This document shows positions 1 through 7,138 of a DNA stretch of 64,000 bases, piece by piece. A program made the translations under genes and the position numbers. The notes beneath the pieces are model-generated. The model saw only the letters and a program-made list of their open reading frames with translations. It made no database searches and was not told the origin of the DNA. The DNA comes from Streptomyces coffeae. GTDB lineage: Bacteria > Actinomycetota > Actinomycetes > Streptomycetales > Streptomycetaceae. Within the stretch, counting starts at the first letter, position 1, and every line of letters begins with the position of its first letter. The stretch spans positions 61,832 to 125,831 of the forward strand of contig NZ_JAERRF010000024.1 of assembly GCF_016741875.1 (NCBI RefSeq), written 5' to 3'.

Positions 1-306
1 CAGCAGCGCACGACGGAGGTCCTGGAGAAACAGGACACGCTGATGCACGCCTGTGAGGGCGAAACCTCCATGCTGATGGCCATCGCCCCGGAACTGGTCG
101 ATCTCGACCGGCTGGAGGAGGCCACCGGCCCCGACATCGCCCTCCAGTCGGCCCCGGACCACTTCGTCCACCTGCCACGCTCCTTCGCGAGCGTCACGGC
201 GACGGGCGTCGCGGGCGACGCCCGGCCCGCCTCACCGGAGAAGGGCGAAGCCATTCTCGATGCCGGCGCTGCAGCCATCGCACAATGGCTGATGGCTTGG
301 GACTGA
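1..306 (+). CDS. Creatininase-family amidohydrolase, C-terminal part (5' end outside window)
   Basis: The frame is open from base 1 and stops with TGA at 304-306, so only the last 101 residues are visible. A HACEGETS block followed by a PELV stretch and a late SPEKGEAIL helix resemble the C-terminal half of the creatininase / creatinine amidohydrolase family, where the acidic residue of the ETS block helps hold the metal pair. Family members hydrolyse creatinine or other amides, and one branch (MftE) trims a peptide cofactor precursor. Nothing visible fixes the substrate. The stop codon directly abuts a transposase relic on the opposite strand, so the downstream neighbourhood has been rearranged. 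Confidence 0.7.
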   Translation, partial: QQRTTEVLEKQDTLMHACEGETSMLMAIAPELVDLDRLEEATGPDIALQSAPDHFVHLPRSFASVTATGVAGDARPASPEKGEAILDAGAAAIAQWLMAWD

Positions 307-560
307 GGGGGCCTCGCGATCTGCCGCGACTTCGGCACCGCCACGACATGGTCGACGTCGAGCTGTTCGAGCAGTTGCCGGAAGGACCAGTCCTGTCCAT
401 AGGCCTCATCAGCGGTCACCCATGCGGCGGGCAGCCCCGCGGCGATGCAGCGGCGAGGCCCCTGGCCAGCTCGTCCTGGGACGCGAAGGCGCGCTTGTCG
501 GGGTCGTACAGGCTGATGCCGAGGGCGGCCTGGACTGGCTCGGTCGTCAACTGCCATCCG
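303..560 (-). pseudogene. Relic of an IS701-like transposase
   Basis: Read on the minus strand, this stretch encodes a block beginning AAWVTADEAYGQD, then FRQLLEQL and VVAVPKSRQ. This is the characteristic DDE-transposase segment of IS701-type elements. Further upstream the match continues only in a different frame (ASQDELARGLAA), so at least one frameshift is present. No start codon, full-length frame or terminal inverted repeats are visible. It is a decayed insertion scar lying between the creatininase stop codon and the VOC gene. Confidence 0.65.
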
Positions 561-640
561 CTCGGCAATGCCTGGCAGGAGTGACACCGCCGAGCAAAAT
601 GCCATCCTGTAGCGCGTGTTGTCTACGTACACTGACGGGC

Positions 641-1024
641 ATGGCATGCCGCATCAGTGAGCTGGTCCTCGACGCCGCCGACCCCGACGGGCTCGCCGTG
701 TTCTGGAGCGCGGTCCTCGGCTACGTCGAACTCGGCCGGGAGGACGACGGAAGCATCGAGATCGGGCCGCCCGACGCCGGCTTCGGCGGCCCGCAGCCCA
801 CCCTCATCCTCAGCCCCAGCAGCGACCCGCGGACCGGGAAGCTCCCACTGCACATCGACGTCAACGCCACCGACCGGGACCAGGACGCCGAGCTGGAGCG
901 GCTGCTCGCTCTCGGCGCCAGGCCCGCCGACGTCGGCCAGACCGGCACCGAGAGCTGGCGCGTCCTGGCCGACCCGGAAGGCAACACCTTCTGCCTCCTG
1001 CGCCCCCGCCTCCAGCCCCTCTGA
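641..1024 (+). CDS. VOC (glyoxalase-like) superfamily protein
   Basis: This 127-residue protein has the form of a single compact VOC protein: an N-terminal ISELVLDAADPDGLAVFWS strand-helix unit typical of actinobacterial glyoxalase-like domain 6 proteins, a central LPLHIDV strand, and a C-terminal WRVLADPEGNTFCLL strand in which the acidic and polar residues usually help bind metal. Such proteins include dioxygenases, isomerases and drug-binding resistance proteins, and the sequence does not say which. The ATG at 641 is chosen because the family motif starts four residues later. A longer in-frame extension to 422 runs through transposase relic and has no homology. The gene stands alone between two transposase relics. 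Confidence 0.75.
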   Translation: MACRISELVLDAADPDGLAVFWSAVLGYVELGREDDGSIEIGPPDAGFGGPQPTLILSPSSDPRTGKLPLHIDVNATDRDQDAELERLLALGARPADVGQTGTESWRVLADPEGNTFCLLRPRLQPL

Positions 1025-1025
1025 C

Positions 1026-1143
1026 CACGCGCGTGCTGGCGTCACCGCCCTGCGCTCCGCCTCCGAGGCCCAGGTGTGGGCGTAGAGGAATTCTTCGGCG
1101 AGGCGGTTGCAGCGATCGATCTTCCCGCTGTGCCTGGGTGTTT
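1026..1143 (-). pseudogene. Relic of an IS481-family transposase
   Basis: The minus strand encodes a short run containing HSGKIDRCNRLAEEFLYA followed by TWASEAERRA. This matches the C-terminal region of IS481-family transposases (usually NGKIERYNRILAEEF and TSEAER). Only about 39 codons survive and the family's final NYHRPH block is missing. The relic ends within a few bases of the VOC stop codon. Nothing else recognisable is present between here and the LysR gene. Confidence 0.6.
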
Positions 1144-1308
1144 ACGGAGTGAAGCGCTGATGGCGGCTGCCGGCGAGTGCGGCGGTGAAAGCCGCCACAT
1201 GGCTCCTCGCGACAACCGACGGTATGGATACTTGACTCACAACGGCCACGCTGGAGCGTGATCAAACAACCGATCCTCGGCGAGTCACAACGATGAGTTG
1301 TGCACGCC

Positions 1309-1321
1309 TAAGATGAATCAG
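1309..1321 (+). promoter_or_regulatory. Possible leaderless -10 element for the LysR gene
   Basis: A TAAGAT hexamer at 1309-1314 ends six bases before the GTG at 1321, and there is no Shine-Dalgarno sequence in front of that GTG. The spacing would put the transcription start on the start codon, a common leaderless layout in Streptomyces. No good -35 was found. Confidence 0.35.
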
Positions 1322-2307
1322 TGGACACCGAGGCATTGCGATCGTTCGTCCGGGCGGCCGAGTTGGGACAGTTCCAGCATGCGGCCGATGAGCTGGGCGT
1401 GACACAGCAGGCAGTCTCCAAGCGGATCGCCACCCTGGAGCGCGAGCTGGAAGTCCGCCTGTTCACACGTACCGCCCGAGGAGTTGAGCTGACGCTCGAT
1501 GGTCAGGCGTTGCTCCCCCACGCGCGGAGCATCGTCGCGGGTGTCGAGCGCGCCATCACCGCGGTCAGGCCGGGCTCCCGGGCCCTTCGGATCGACGTTC
1601 TCGGGCTGCGAAGCGCGCAGGCCGTTGTTCTGCACGACTATTGGCGGTCGCACCCCGAAACCAATCTCGACGTGGTGACCCTCAGAGTCAACGACCCTCG
1701 CGCAGCGGTCGCCGCCGTCGAAGCAGGCGATATCGACGCCTCGTTCCGTAGCGTCACCGACCCGGCCACACTGCCGCCCGACGTGCAAATGATTCACGCC
1801 TTCGACTCCCCGCTGGAACTTCTCGTCGGCCCGAGACATCCGCTCGCCTCCGCGCGAAGACTGACGCCGACGCAGCTGCGCAAGCACCGGATATGGGTGC
1901 CGGGTATCGCACCCCGAAGCGAATGGGCAGAGTTCTACGATCAGCTCGCCACTGACTTCGACCTACGCATCGATGCGGCAGGCCCGCACTTCGGAGACGA
2001 AGTACTCCTGGACACCCTCGCGGACTCCGCGGGCGTGGCCACCCTCGTCGGGGCACGCGACCGGTACATCTGGCCGACGAACTACGACCTACGCCGCATC
2101 CCTATCGTGAATCCGACCCTCGCATACCCACTCTCGCTCATCCTCCCCAGACTGAATCCACATCCAGAACTCCGTGGAATCATCACCCACCTTGGGACCC
2201 TGCCAAGGCTCCCTGAGACGGTCTGGCTCCCGTCCTGGGCAACGACGCCACAGCGCGGCGACAGCGACACCGCGAATGCGCGCAGGTCCCAACCCCGGCA
2301 AAGGTGA
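1321..2307 (+). CDS. LysR-family transcriptional regulator
   Basis: The 328-residue product has a typical LysR layout. The N-terminal winged helix-turn-helix (residues 1-60) contains FVRAAELGQFQHAADELGV, QQAVSKRIATLE and LFTRTARGVELT. It is followed by an effector-binding domain of two periplasmic-binding-protein-like lobes. The GTG at 1321 gives the canonical start MDTEALRSFVRAAE. The C-terminal 25 residues are rich in Arg, Ser and Asp and probably unstructured. The nearest candidate target is the downstream O-acetyltransferase on the same strand (82-bp gap), although LysR proteins more often act on divergent genes and only relics lie on that side. The ligand is unknown. Confidence 0.85.
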   Translation: MDTEALRSFVRAAELGQFQHAADELGVTQQAVSKRIATLERELEVRLFTRTARGVELTLDGQALLPHARSIVAGVERAITAVRPGSRALRIDVLGLRSAQAVVLHDYWRSHPETNLDVVTLRVNDPRAAVAAVEAGDIDASFRSVTDPATLPPDVQMIHAFDSPLELLVGPRHPLASARRLTPTQLRKHRIWVPGIAPRSEWAEFYDQLATDFDLRIDAAGPHFGDEVLLDTLADSAGVATLVGARDRYIWPTNYDLRRIPIVNPTLAYPLSLILPRLNPHPELRGIITHLGTLPRLPETVWLPSWATTPQRGDSDTANARRSQPRQR

Positions 2308-2388
2308 CTCGACCAGCTGCTGACAGCAGCCTCCACCAGCGCCTTAGAAAGCCTTATCCAATTTCCGGTACTACAGAAGGATCGTGGC

Positions 2389-2931
2389 ATGTCCAGCGAC
2401 CGTCTCATGCGCATCCACAGCGCCGAGTTCCAGGCCATGGCCGAGAGGGTCCTGAGGGTCACCGAGCTCACCTCCCGCCTGAACATCCTGCCCTTTGAGG
2501 ATGAAGCAGGCAAAGCGGAACTGTTCGAACAGATCCTCGGCAAGCCGCTGCCGACGAGAGTCACGATCTATCCGCCCTTCTTCACGGACCACGGCCTCCA
2601 CCTCGACCTCGCCGAGCGCGTGTTCATCAACCAGAACTGCACGTTCCTTGACTACGCCGGCATCCGGCTCGGCGAGCGCGTGATGGTCGGCCCGAAGGTC
2701 ACGTTCATCACCGGCGGCCACCCGGTCGATCCCGAGGAGCGGCGGCTGTACCTCACCGGCGCGCCCATCGACGTGGCGGAGAACGTATGGATCGGCGCCG
2801 GTGCCACGATCCTGCCCGGCGTCAGCATCGGCCGTGACGCCGTGGTCGCCGCCGGCGCGGTCGTGGCCAATGACGTTCCGCCGGCGAGCCTGGTGACCGG
2901 CACCAAGGCAACCGTGCACCGGCGGTGGTGA
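2389..2931 (+). CDS. Sugar O-acetyltransferase, maltose/galactoside acetyltransferase type
   Basis: The 180-residue protein has an N-terminal helical maltose-acetyltransferase region, then a left-handed beta-helix of hexapeptide repeats. Visible blocks include INQNCTFLDY, VMVGPKVTFITGGHPVD (with the catalytic His of the GGHP motif), VWIGAGATILPGVSIG and VVAAGAVVANDVP. These are the hallmarks of the LacA/Maa group, cytoplasmic trimers that transfer acetyl from acetyl-CoA to sugar hydroxyls. A purine-rich AAGGATCG precedes the ATG at 2389. The physiological acceptor is not evident. The gene follows the LysR gene and may be its target. Confidence 0.85.
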   Translation: MSSDRLMRIHSAEFQAMAERVLRVTELTSRLNILPFEDEAGKAELFEQILGKPLPTRVTIYPPFFTDHGLHLDLAERVFINQNCTFLDYAGIRLGERVMVGPKVTFITGGHPVDPEERRLYLTGAPIDVAENVWIGAGATILPGVSIGRDAVVAAGAVVANDVPPASLVTGTKATVHRRW

Positions 2932-3276
2932 CGACTCTCCGTAGCCACACCAAGCCCCGGGCTACGGGCGGAGTGACCACGTCGTACCACACCCCCGAGC
3001 GGTCCCGACGCCCATGGCTCACCGCCGCTCGGGCGCTGGATCTCATCACGCATTTCGCACATATGCGCGATTCCAGCGGTCCAGAGCCCCTCGTCGAACG
3101 CTGAATCGTCACCAGCCGTGGGCAGCGAGCCGCGCAGCGTGCGCAGGCACGCGGTGATGCCGCTCCCCCCTCGCGCCGGCCCGCATGTCAGCGCACGGTA
3201 AGGGGCGCATCAGCCCGCCGGTGAAGCATGGCTCGTGTCCGCAGCCCAGGATCACGAGTATGGGGAGGCAGCGGAA
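2932..3276. other. Intergenic region with one imperfect palindrome
   Basis: No coding sequence is convincing here. An almost perfect 16-bp palindrome centred on CATATG (3055-3070, TCGCACATATGCGCGA, two mismatched positions) lies about 210 bases before the next start and could be a regulator site. Nothing else stands out. Confidence 0.3.
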
Positions 3277-3789
3277 ATGAGTGACGGGGTGAACACAGCA
3301 CTTCCCGTGGATGAGTCCGTGCCCGATGCCCTCCGCTGGGAGAGTGGCACGGCATCGTCCCCGGTGCAGCGCCCTTCGGCCCAGCCATGGCGGAACGTGG
3401 ACCACCCCGGGCAGAGGGCTCCCCGGGCCATGCTGGCCGTGCCCTCGCGGGAGCCATTTGTGCGCACCTGCCGCGCCTTCGCGACGAAGGTGCTCTGCCG
3501 CTGGGGCGTTTCCGGAGCAGCGCGGGACTCCGCCGTACTGGTCATCGACGAGCTCGCGGTCAATGCCGTCCAGCACGGCCACGCCGACACCACGGTCGTC
3601 CTGAGCCGGGTCGGGGACATCCTCTTGATCTCGGTCACCGACTCAGGGACCGCGGTGCCCCATTCCTGGGACGGCACGGACAGCGATGAGCACGGGCGCG
3701 GTATGGCGATCATCGAATGCCTCACGGAGTGGACCGAGGTGCACCACACCACGGCAGGGCGTCGTGTGCGCGCGGGACTGCGTCTCTAG
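3277..3789 (+). CDS. RsbW-like ATP-binding anti-sigma / regulatory kinase
   Basis: The 170-residue product carries a single GHKL ATPase domain in its second half. The N-box reads VIDELAVNAVQHG, followed by a DSGTAVP G1 box and a GRGMAII G2 box. This is the minimal HATPase_c protein type that is very abundant in Streptomyces and controls anti-sigma-antagonist switches. The first 60 residues are low-complexity. The ATG at 3277 is chosen because GGGAGG lies about ten bases upstream; an upstream in-frame GTG at 3235 has no ribosome site. No partner sigma factor or antagonist is adjacent, so the target is unknown. Confidence 0.8.
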   Translation: MSDGVNTALPVDESVPDALRWESGTASSPVQRPSAQPWRNVDHPGQRAPRAMLAVPSREPFVRTCRAFATKVLCRWGVSGAARDSAVLVIDELAVNAVQHGHADTTVVLSRVGDILLISVTDSGTAVPHSWDGTDSDEHGRGMAIIECLTEWTEVHHTTAGRRVRAGLRL

Positions 3790-3849
3790 CGGGACCTGGC
3801 GCGACCCGGCCGAGCCGGTCGAGCCGGTCGACCGGGCAGGACTCCGCGT

Positions 3850-3889
3850 CGTCAGCCACACGTCAGTGCCGCGTCAGCGCTTCCTCAGG
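3850..3889 (+). promoter_or_regulatory. Four SARP-type heptamer direct repeats (11-nt period)
   Basis: Heptamers CGTCAGC (3850), CGTCAGT (3861), CGTCAGC (3872) and CCTCAGG (3883) repeat with an exact 11-nt period. This is the arrangement bound by Streptomyces antibiotic regulatory proteins on one face of the helix. Eight bases after the last repeat comes GACGAT (3898-3903), a candidate -10 at the distance usual for SARP promoters. The site lies upstream of the dioxygenase operon that ends in the SARP gene itself. Confidence 0.8.
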
Positions 3890-3982
3890 CCGGTCCTGAC
3901 GATAGGGGTATCAGATCTTGCTCGCCCATGCACCGGTCACTGGTGGATGGGCGGGCTGCTGGCTCCGAAGGAGAGGGCGACG

Positions 3983-4576
3983 ATGGCGATTGATCCGGTC
4001 AAACTCAATTTGCGGCGTTGGATAAGCGACAACGCCGAGAGCTTTCAGCCCCCCGTTGGCAACAGGGAGTTGTGGAAGGACGGCTCCCAGTTCATTTTCA
4101 TGGTGTCCCGGGGGCCCAACTCGCGCAACGACTTCCATATCAGCCCGAGCGATGAGATTTTCTATCAGCTCACCGGTGACATCCAGGTCGACTATCAGGA
4201 CGAGAACGGACACTTCGAGAGCGTGACCGTCCACGAAGGCGATGTCTTTCTGATGCCTGCGATGGTGCCGCACTGCCCGCTGCGTCCCGCCGGGACCTGG
4301 GGAGCGGTCATCCAGCGGGTGCGCACCGAGCAGGAACCCGATTGCATCCTCTGGTACTGCAAAGGCTGCGGTGACCGGCTCAATGAGACATGGTTCGGTC
4401 TTGAGGACATCGAGATCCAGGTCAAGGCCGCAATCGAGCGGTTCAACGGCAGCGAGGAACTGCGGACCTGCGCGAGCTGCGGCAGGGTACACGATGTTGC
4501 CGGGCCGTTCGTGATGCCGCAGAGTGCCGCAGCAAGCGGCCCTCGACCGGACGGAGAACGCGGCCATGACGCGTAG
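3983..4576 (+). CDS. nbaC: 3-hydroxyanthranilate 3,4-dioxygenase
   Basis: The 197-residue cupin protein should open the ring of 3-hydroxyanthranilate with O2 to give 2-amino-3-carboxymuconate semialdehyde. The 2-His-1-Glu iron ligands are visible as H52 and E58 in FHISPSDEIF and H97 in VPHCP. The second, rubredoxin-like metal site of bacterial enzymes is present as C126-x-x-C129 and C163-x-x-C166. Length matches the bacterial family. A strong AAGGAGAG precedes the ATG at 3983; longer in-frame upstream sequence lacks homology. It is the first gene of an operon with aminomuconate deaminase, monooxygenase, flavin reductase and a SARP, and is probably transcribed from the heptamer-repeat promoter at 3850-3903. 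Confidence 0.9.
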   Translation: MAIDPVKLNLRRWISDNAESFQPPVGNRELWKDGSQFIFMVSRGPNSRNDFHISPSDEIFYQLTGDIQVDYQDENGHFESVTVHEGDVFLMPAMVPHCPLRPAGTWGAVIQRVRTEQEPDCILWYCKGCGDRLNETWFGLEDIEIQVKAAIERFNGSEELRTCASCGRVHDVAGPFVMPQSAAASGPRPDGERGHDA

Positions 4577-5003
4577 TCAGGGAAGCCAGGGTGTCGTCGC
4601 CGACCAAGCGGTGCCACGTGGCAGGTATCCGCACCTCCGCCGAGTCGGCGACTTCGTCTTCGTCTCGGGCATCAGTTCACGACGTGCGGACAACACTCAT
4701 ATCGGCGCGGAGGCCGATGAGTTCGGCACCGTGAAGCTGGACATTCGCGCACAGACTCGCGCAGTGATCGAGAACATCGAACGGATACTGGCCGCCGAGG
4801 GCTCGGGTCTCACCGACATCGTCGATGTCACCAGCTTCCTGGTCAACATGAACGACTTCGCCGGATACAACGAGACCTACGCGGAGTTCTTCGACTTCGA
4901 CGGTCCCACTCGTACCACCGTGGCCGTCCATCAACTCCCGCACCCGCACCTCCTGATCGAGATGAAGGTCATCGCCTTCAGCCCGGCCGAGGGCTCGCGG
5001 TAG
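4566..5003 (+). CDS. nbaF: RidA-superfamily 2-aminomuconate deaminase
   Basis: The 145-residue protein is a YjgF/RidA fold member whose sequence follows the 2-aminomuconate deaminase branch rather than housekeeping RidA. Blocks such as RYPHLRRVGDFVFVSG, SSRRADNT, IRAQTRAVIENIERIL, DVTSFLVNMNDFAGYN and TTVAVHQLPHPHLLIE fit that branch. The expected reaction is hydrolytic deamination of 2-aminomuconate to 4-oxalocrotonate. The ATG at 4566 overlaps the dioxygenase stop by 11 bases, indicating translational coupling. Together with the preceding dioxygenase it points to the 2-nitrobenzoate/3-hydroxyanthranilate (nba) type of pathway. The steps in between, a decarboxylase and a semialdehyde dehydrogenase, are not in this operon. 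Confidence 0.85.
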   Translation: MTRSQGSQGVVADQAVPRGRYPHLRRVGDFVFVSGISSRRADNTHIGAEADEFGTVKLDIRAQTRAVIENIERILAAEGSGLTDIVDVTSFLVNMNDFAGYNETYAEFFDFDGPTRTTVAVHQLPHPHLLIEMKVIAFSPAEGSR

Positions 5004-5045
5004 CACATCCGGTTCATCAACGAAGAACGAAGGAGGAGCGACCCC

Positions 5046-6554
5046 ATGGGTGCGCGCACTGCACAGGAGTATCTCGAGGGCCTCAACGACGGCAGAGAGG
5101 TCTGGATCGGTGGGGAATCGGTCAAAGACGTCACCTCCCACCCCGCCCTGCGCCGCGGAGCGAGCTCGATCGGCGCCTGGCTCAACCGGCAGCACGAAGC
5201 GGAGCTGCGTGACGTTCTCACCTTCGCCTCACCCGAGTCCGGTGATCGCGTCGGAACGTCCTTTCTGCGCCCCGTGACCCAGGAAGACCTGGGCAGGCGT
5301 TCCGCCGCCTTCCTGGAAGCCGCACGGTGGAGTGGCGGAATGCTGGGGCGCACCCCCGACTATCTCAACTCATCGTTCATGGCGCTGGCTTCCGCCTCGG
5401 AGTTCTTCACCGCGGTCAACCCCGAGTTCGGCCGGAACATCCAGGCGTACTTCCGCCACCTGCGGGAGAACGATGTCGTGCTCACCCACACCCTGGTCAA
5501 TCCGTCGGTCAACCGACGGCTCACCGATCAGGGAATCCCCAGCGCGCAGGTCGCCTTGCACATCGTCCGGCACACCGACCGTGGCATCGTGGTACGCGGG
5601 GCGCGGCTCCTTGCCACGCTCGGGCCGCTGGCCGACGAGCTTGTGGTGTTCCCCTCCACCTCGCTCAAGGACGACCCGTCGTCGACCCGTTATGCATTCG
5701 CCTTCGCCGTGCCCTGTGCCACCAGCGGCCTGCGCTTTCTGTGCCGGGACAGCTACGACACGGGTCGGTCGGTCTTCGACGCCCCACTCTCCGCCCGGTT
5801 CGAGGAGATGGACGCCGTCGTCGTGTTCGACGATGTCGAGGTCCCCTGGGAGCGGATCTTCCTGCTGGAGGACCCGTCCTCGTGCAACACGGTGCATTCC
5901 GCCACGAATTCACTGATCCACATGATGCATCAGGTCGTCTGCAAGAACATCGCGAAAGCCGAGTTCATGGTGGGGCTGCTGTGCGCGATGACGTGGGCCA
6001 ACCAGCGTGACCGCGCCCCGCAGACACAGGCACAGATCGCCGAGGCGATATGTGTGGTGGAACTGATGAAGGCATGTCTGACCGCGAGTGAGGCAAACGC
6101 CAAGGCCGACCAGTGGGGCACGATGACGCCCGACCGGATGCCGCTGGACGCCGCCCGCAACGTCTTCCCGCAGCAGTACCAGCGGTTGGTCGAACTGGTC
6201 CAACTCCTCGGCTCCAGTTCGCTGATGGCCACCCCCGGCCAGGCCGACCTGACCTCGGCGATCGCCGGTGACATCGACACCTACTTCGCATTGGACAATC
6301 TCGAAGCCCCGCAGCGCATCGGGCTGTTCCGGCTCGCCCAGGACGTCGCCGTATCGGGCTTCGGCGCACGACAGGCTCTCTACGAGCGCTTCTTCTTCGG
6401 CGCACCGGAACGGGTGGCCGGCATGCTGTTTCAGGCGTACGACAAGGAACCCCTCACCAAGAGGATCTTCGACTTCCTCGGCCGCCCGGACAGCATCATC
6501 GACCTCGCCGAAGGGCAGCGGGACACGGCATCGGAGGCCGACGATGGACGCTGA
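5046..6554 (+). CDS. HpaB-type two-component flavin monooxygenase, oxygenase subunit (possible anthranilate 3-hydroxylase)
   Basis: The 502-residue protein aligns with the 4-hydroxyphenylacetate 3-monooxygenase (HpaB) family, which has an acyl-CoA-dehydrogenase-like fold. Visible are the N-terminal AQEYLEGLNDGREVWIGGE, a central HTDRGIVVRGARLLAT, FDDVEVPWERIFL, and the helical C-terminal half with RLVELVQLLGSSSLM. These enzymes use FADH2 from a separate reductase to hydroxylate an aromatic ring ortho to an existing substituent. Because the operon also holds 3-hydroxyanthranilate dioxygenase, hydroxylation of anthranilate at C3 (known for an HpaB homologue in Geobacillus) is a reasonable inference. 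A GGAGGAG site precedes the ATG. The next gene overlaps it by 11 bases. Confidence 0.85.
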   Translation: MGARTAQEYLEGLNDGREVWIGGESVKDVTSHPALRRGASSIGAWLNRQHEAELRDVLTFASPESGDRVGTSFLRPVTQEDLGRRSAAFLEAARWSGGMLGRTPDYLNSSFMALASASEFFTAVNPEFGRNIQAYFRHLRENDVVLTHTLVNPSVNRRLTDQGIPSAQVALHIVRHTDRGIVVRGARLLATLGPLADELVVFPSTSLKDDPSSTRYAFAFAVPCATSGLRFLCRDSYDTGRSVFDAPLSARFEEMDAVVVFDDVEVPWERIFLLEDPSSCNTVHSATNSLIHMMHQVVCKNIAKAEFMVGLLCAMTWANQRDRAPQTQAQIAEAICVVELMKACLTASEANAKADQWGTMTPDRMPLDAARNVFPQQYQRLVELVQLLGSSSLMATPGQADLTSAIAGDIDTYFALDNLEAPQRIGLFRLAQDVAVSGFGARQALYERFFFGAPERVAGMLFQAYDKEPLTKRIFDFLGRPDSIIDLAEGQRDTASEADDGR

Positions 6555-7101
6555 CTCCTTCCGCCGGGCTCTGGGCAACTTCCCCAGCGGCGTGACGATC
6601 GCGACCACCACCGATGCGGACGGCGAGGCGTGGGGCATCACGGTCAGCGCCTTTTGCTCCGTGTCCCTGTCACCACCACTGGTGCTGTTCTGTCCGGCGG
6701 TGTCCGCACGCTCCCACGACCTGCTGCGACAGGCCGAGCGGTACGCGATCAACGTGCTGCGCCCCGAGCACCGCACGCTCGCCATGCGGTTCGCGACGGC
6801 CGGCGCCGAGAAGTTCGCCCGAGCCGGATTCCGCACCGAGGGCGGAGTTCCCGTCCTGCACAGCGCGCTGGCCAGCCTGGTCTGCCGGGCATCCGCCCGG
6901 TACGACGCCGGCGACCACAGCATCCTCGTCGGCGAGGTCGAAAGCGTCCAGGTGAACGACGGGCTGCCCCTGGTGTACTTCGACCGCGAGTTCCGCGAAC
7001 TGTCAGCCGCGCCGCTCCTCGCGCCACCCGGCCGGGTGGACCGCTACCGCGACCAGCCGCTCTTCGACACGGACGGTAACGACGGAAGCAATGCCGCGTG
7101 A
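6544..7101 (+). CDS. HpaC-like flavin reductase
   Basis: The 185-residue protein has the flavin reductase-like split-barrel fold: FRRALGNFPSGVTIATT at the start, ITVSAFCSVSLSPPLVLFC, a YAINVL strand, and a late HSILVGEVESVQ block. It should supply reduced flavin from NAD(P)H to the monooxygenase encoded just upstream. Start ATG 6544 overlaps the monooxygenase stop codon by 11 bases, so the two subunits are translationally coupled. Length and motif order are those of the HpaC/ActVB family. There is no membrane segment or extra domain. Confidence 0.88.
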   Translation: MDADSFRRALGNFPSGVTIATTTDADGEAWGITVSAFCSVSLSPPLVLFCPAVSARSHDLLRQAERYAINVLRPEHRTLAMRFATAGAEKFARAGFRTEGGVPVLHSALASLVCRASARYDAGDHSILVGEVESVQVNDGLPLVYFDREFRELSAAPLLAPPGRVDRYRDQPLFDTDGNDGSNAA

Positions 7102-7138
7102 CAAAGTGACCGCTGACCGGGGGTGTTACCCTTCCCAC

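Noticed and set aside
3812..3829. Tandem GAGCCGGTC repeat before the dioxygenase operon
   Set aside because: A 9-base duplication without the SARP period, probably simple sequence slippage; it may be of no function.
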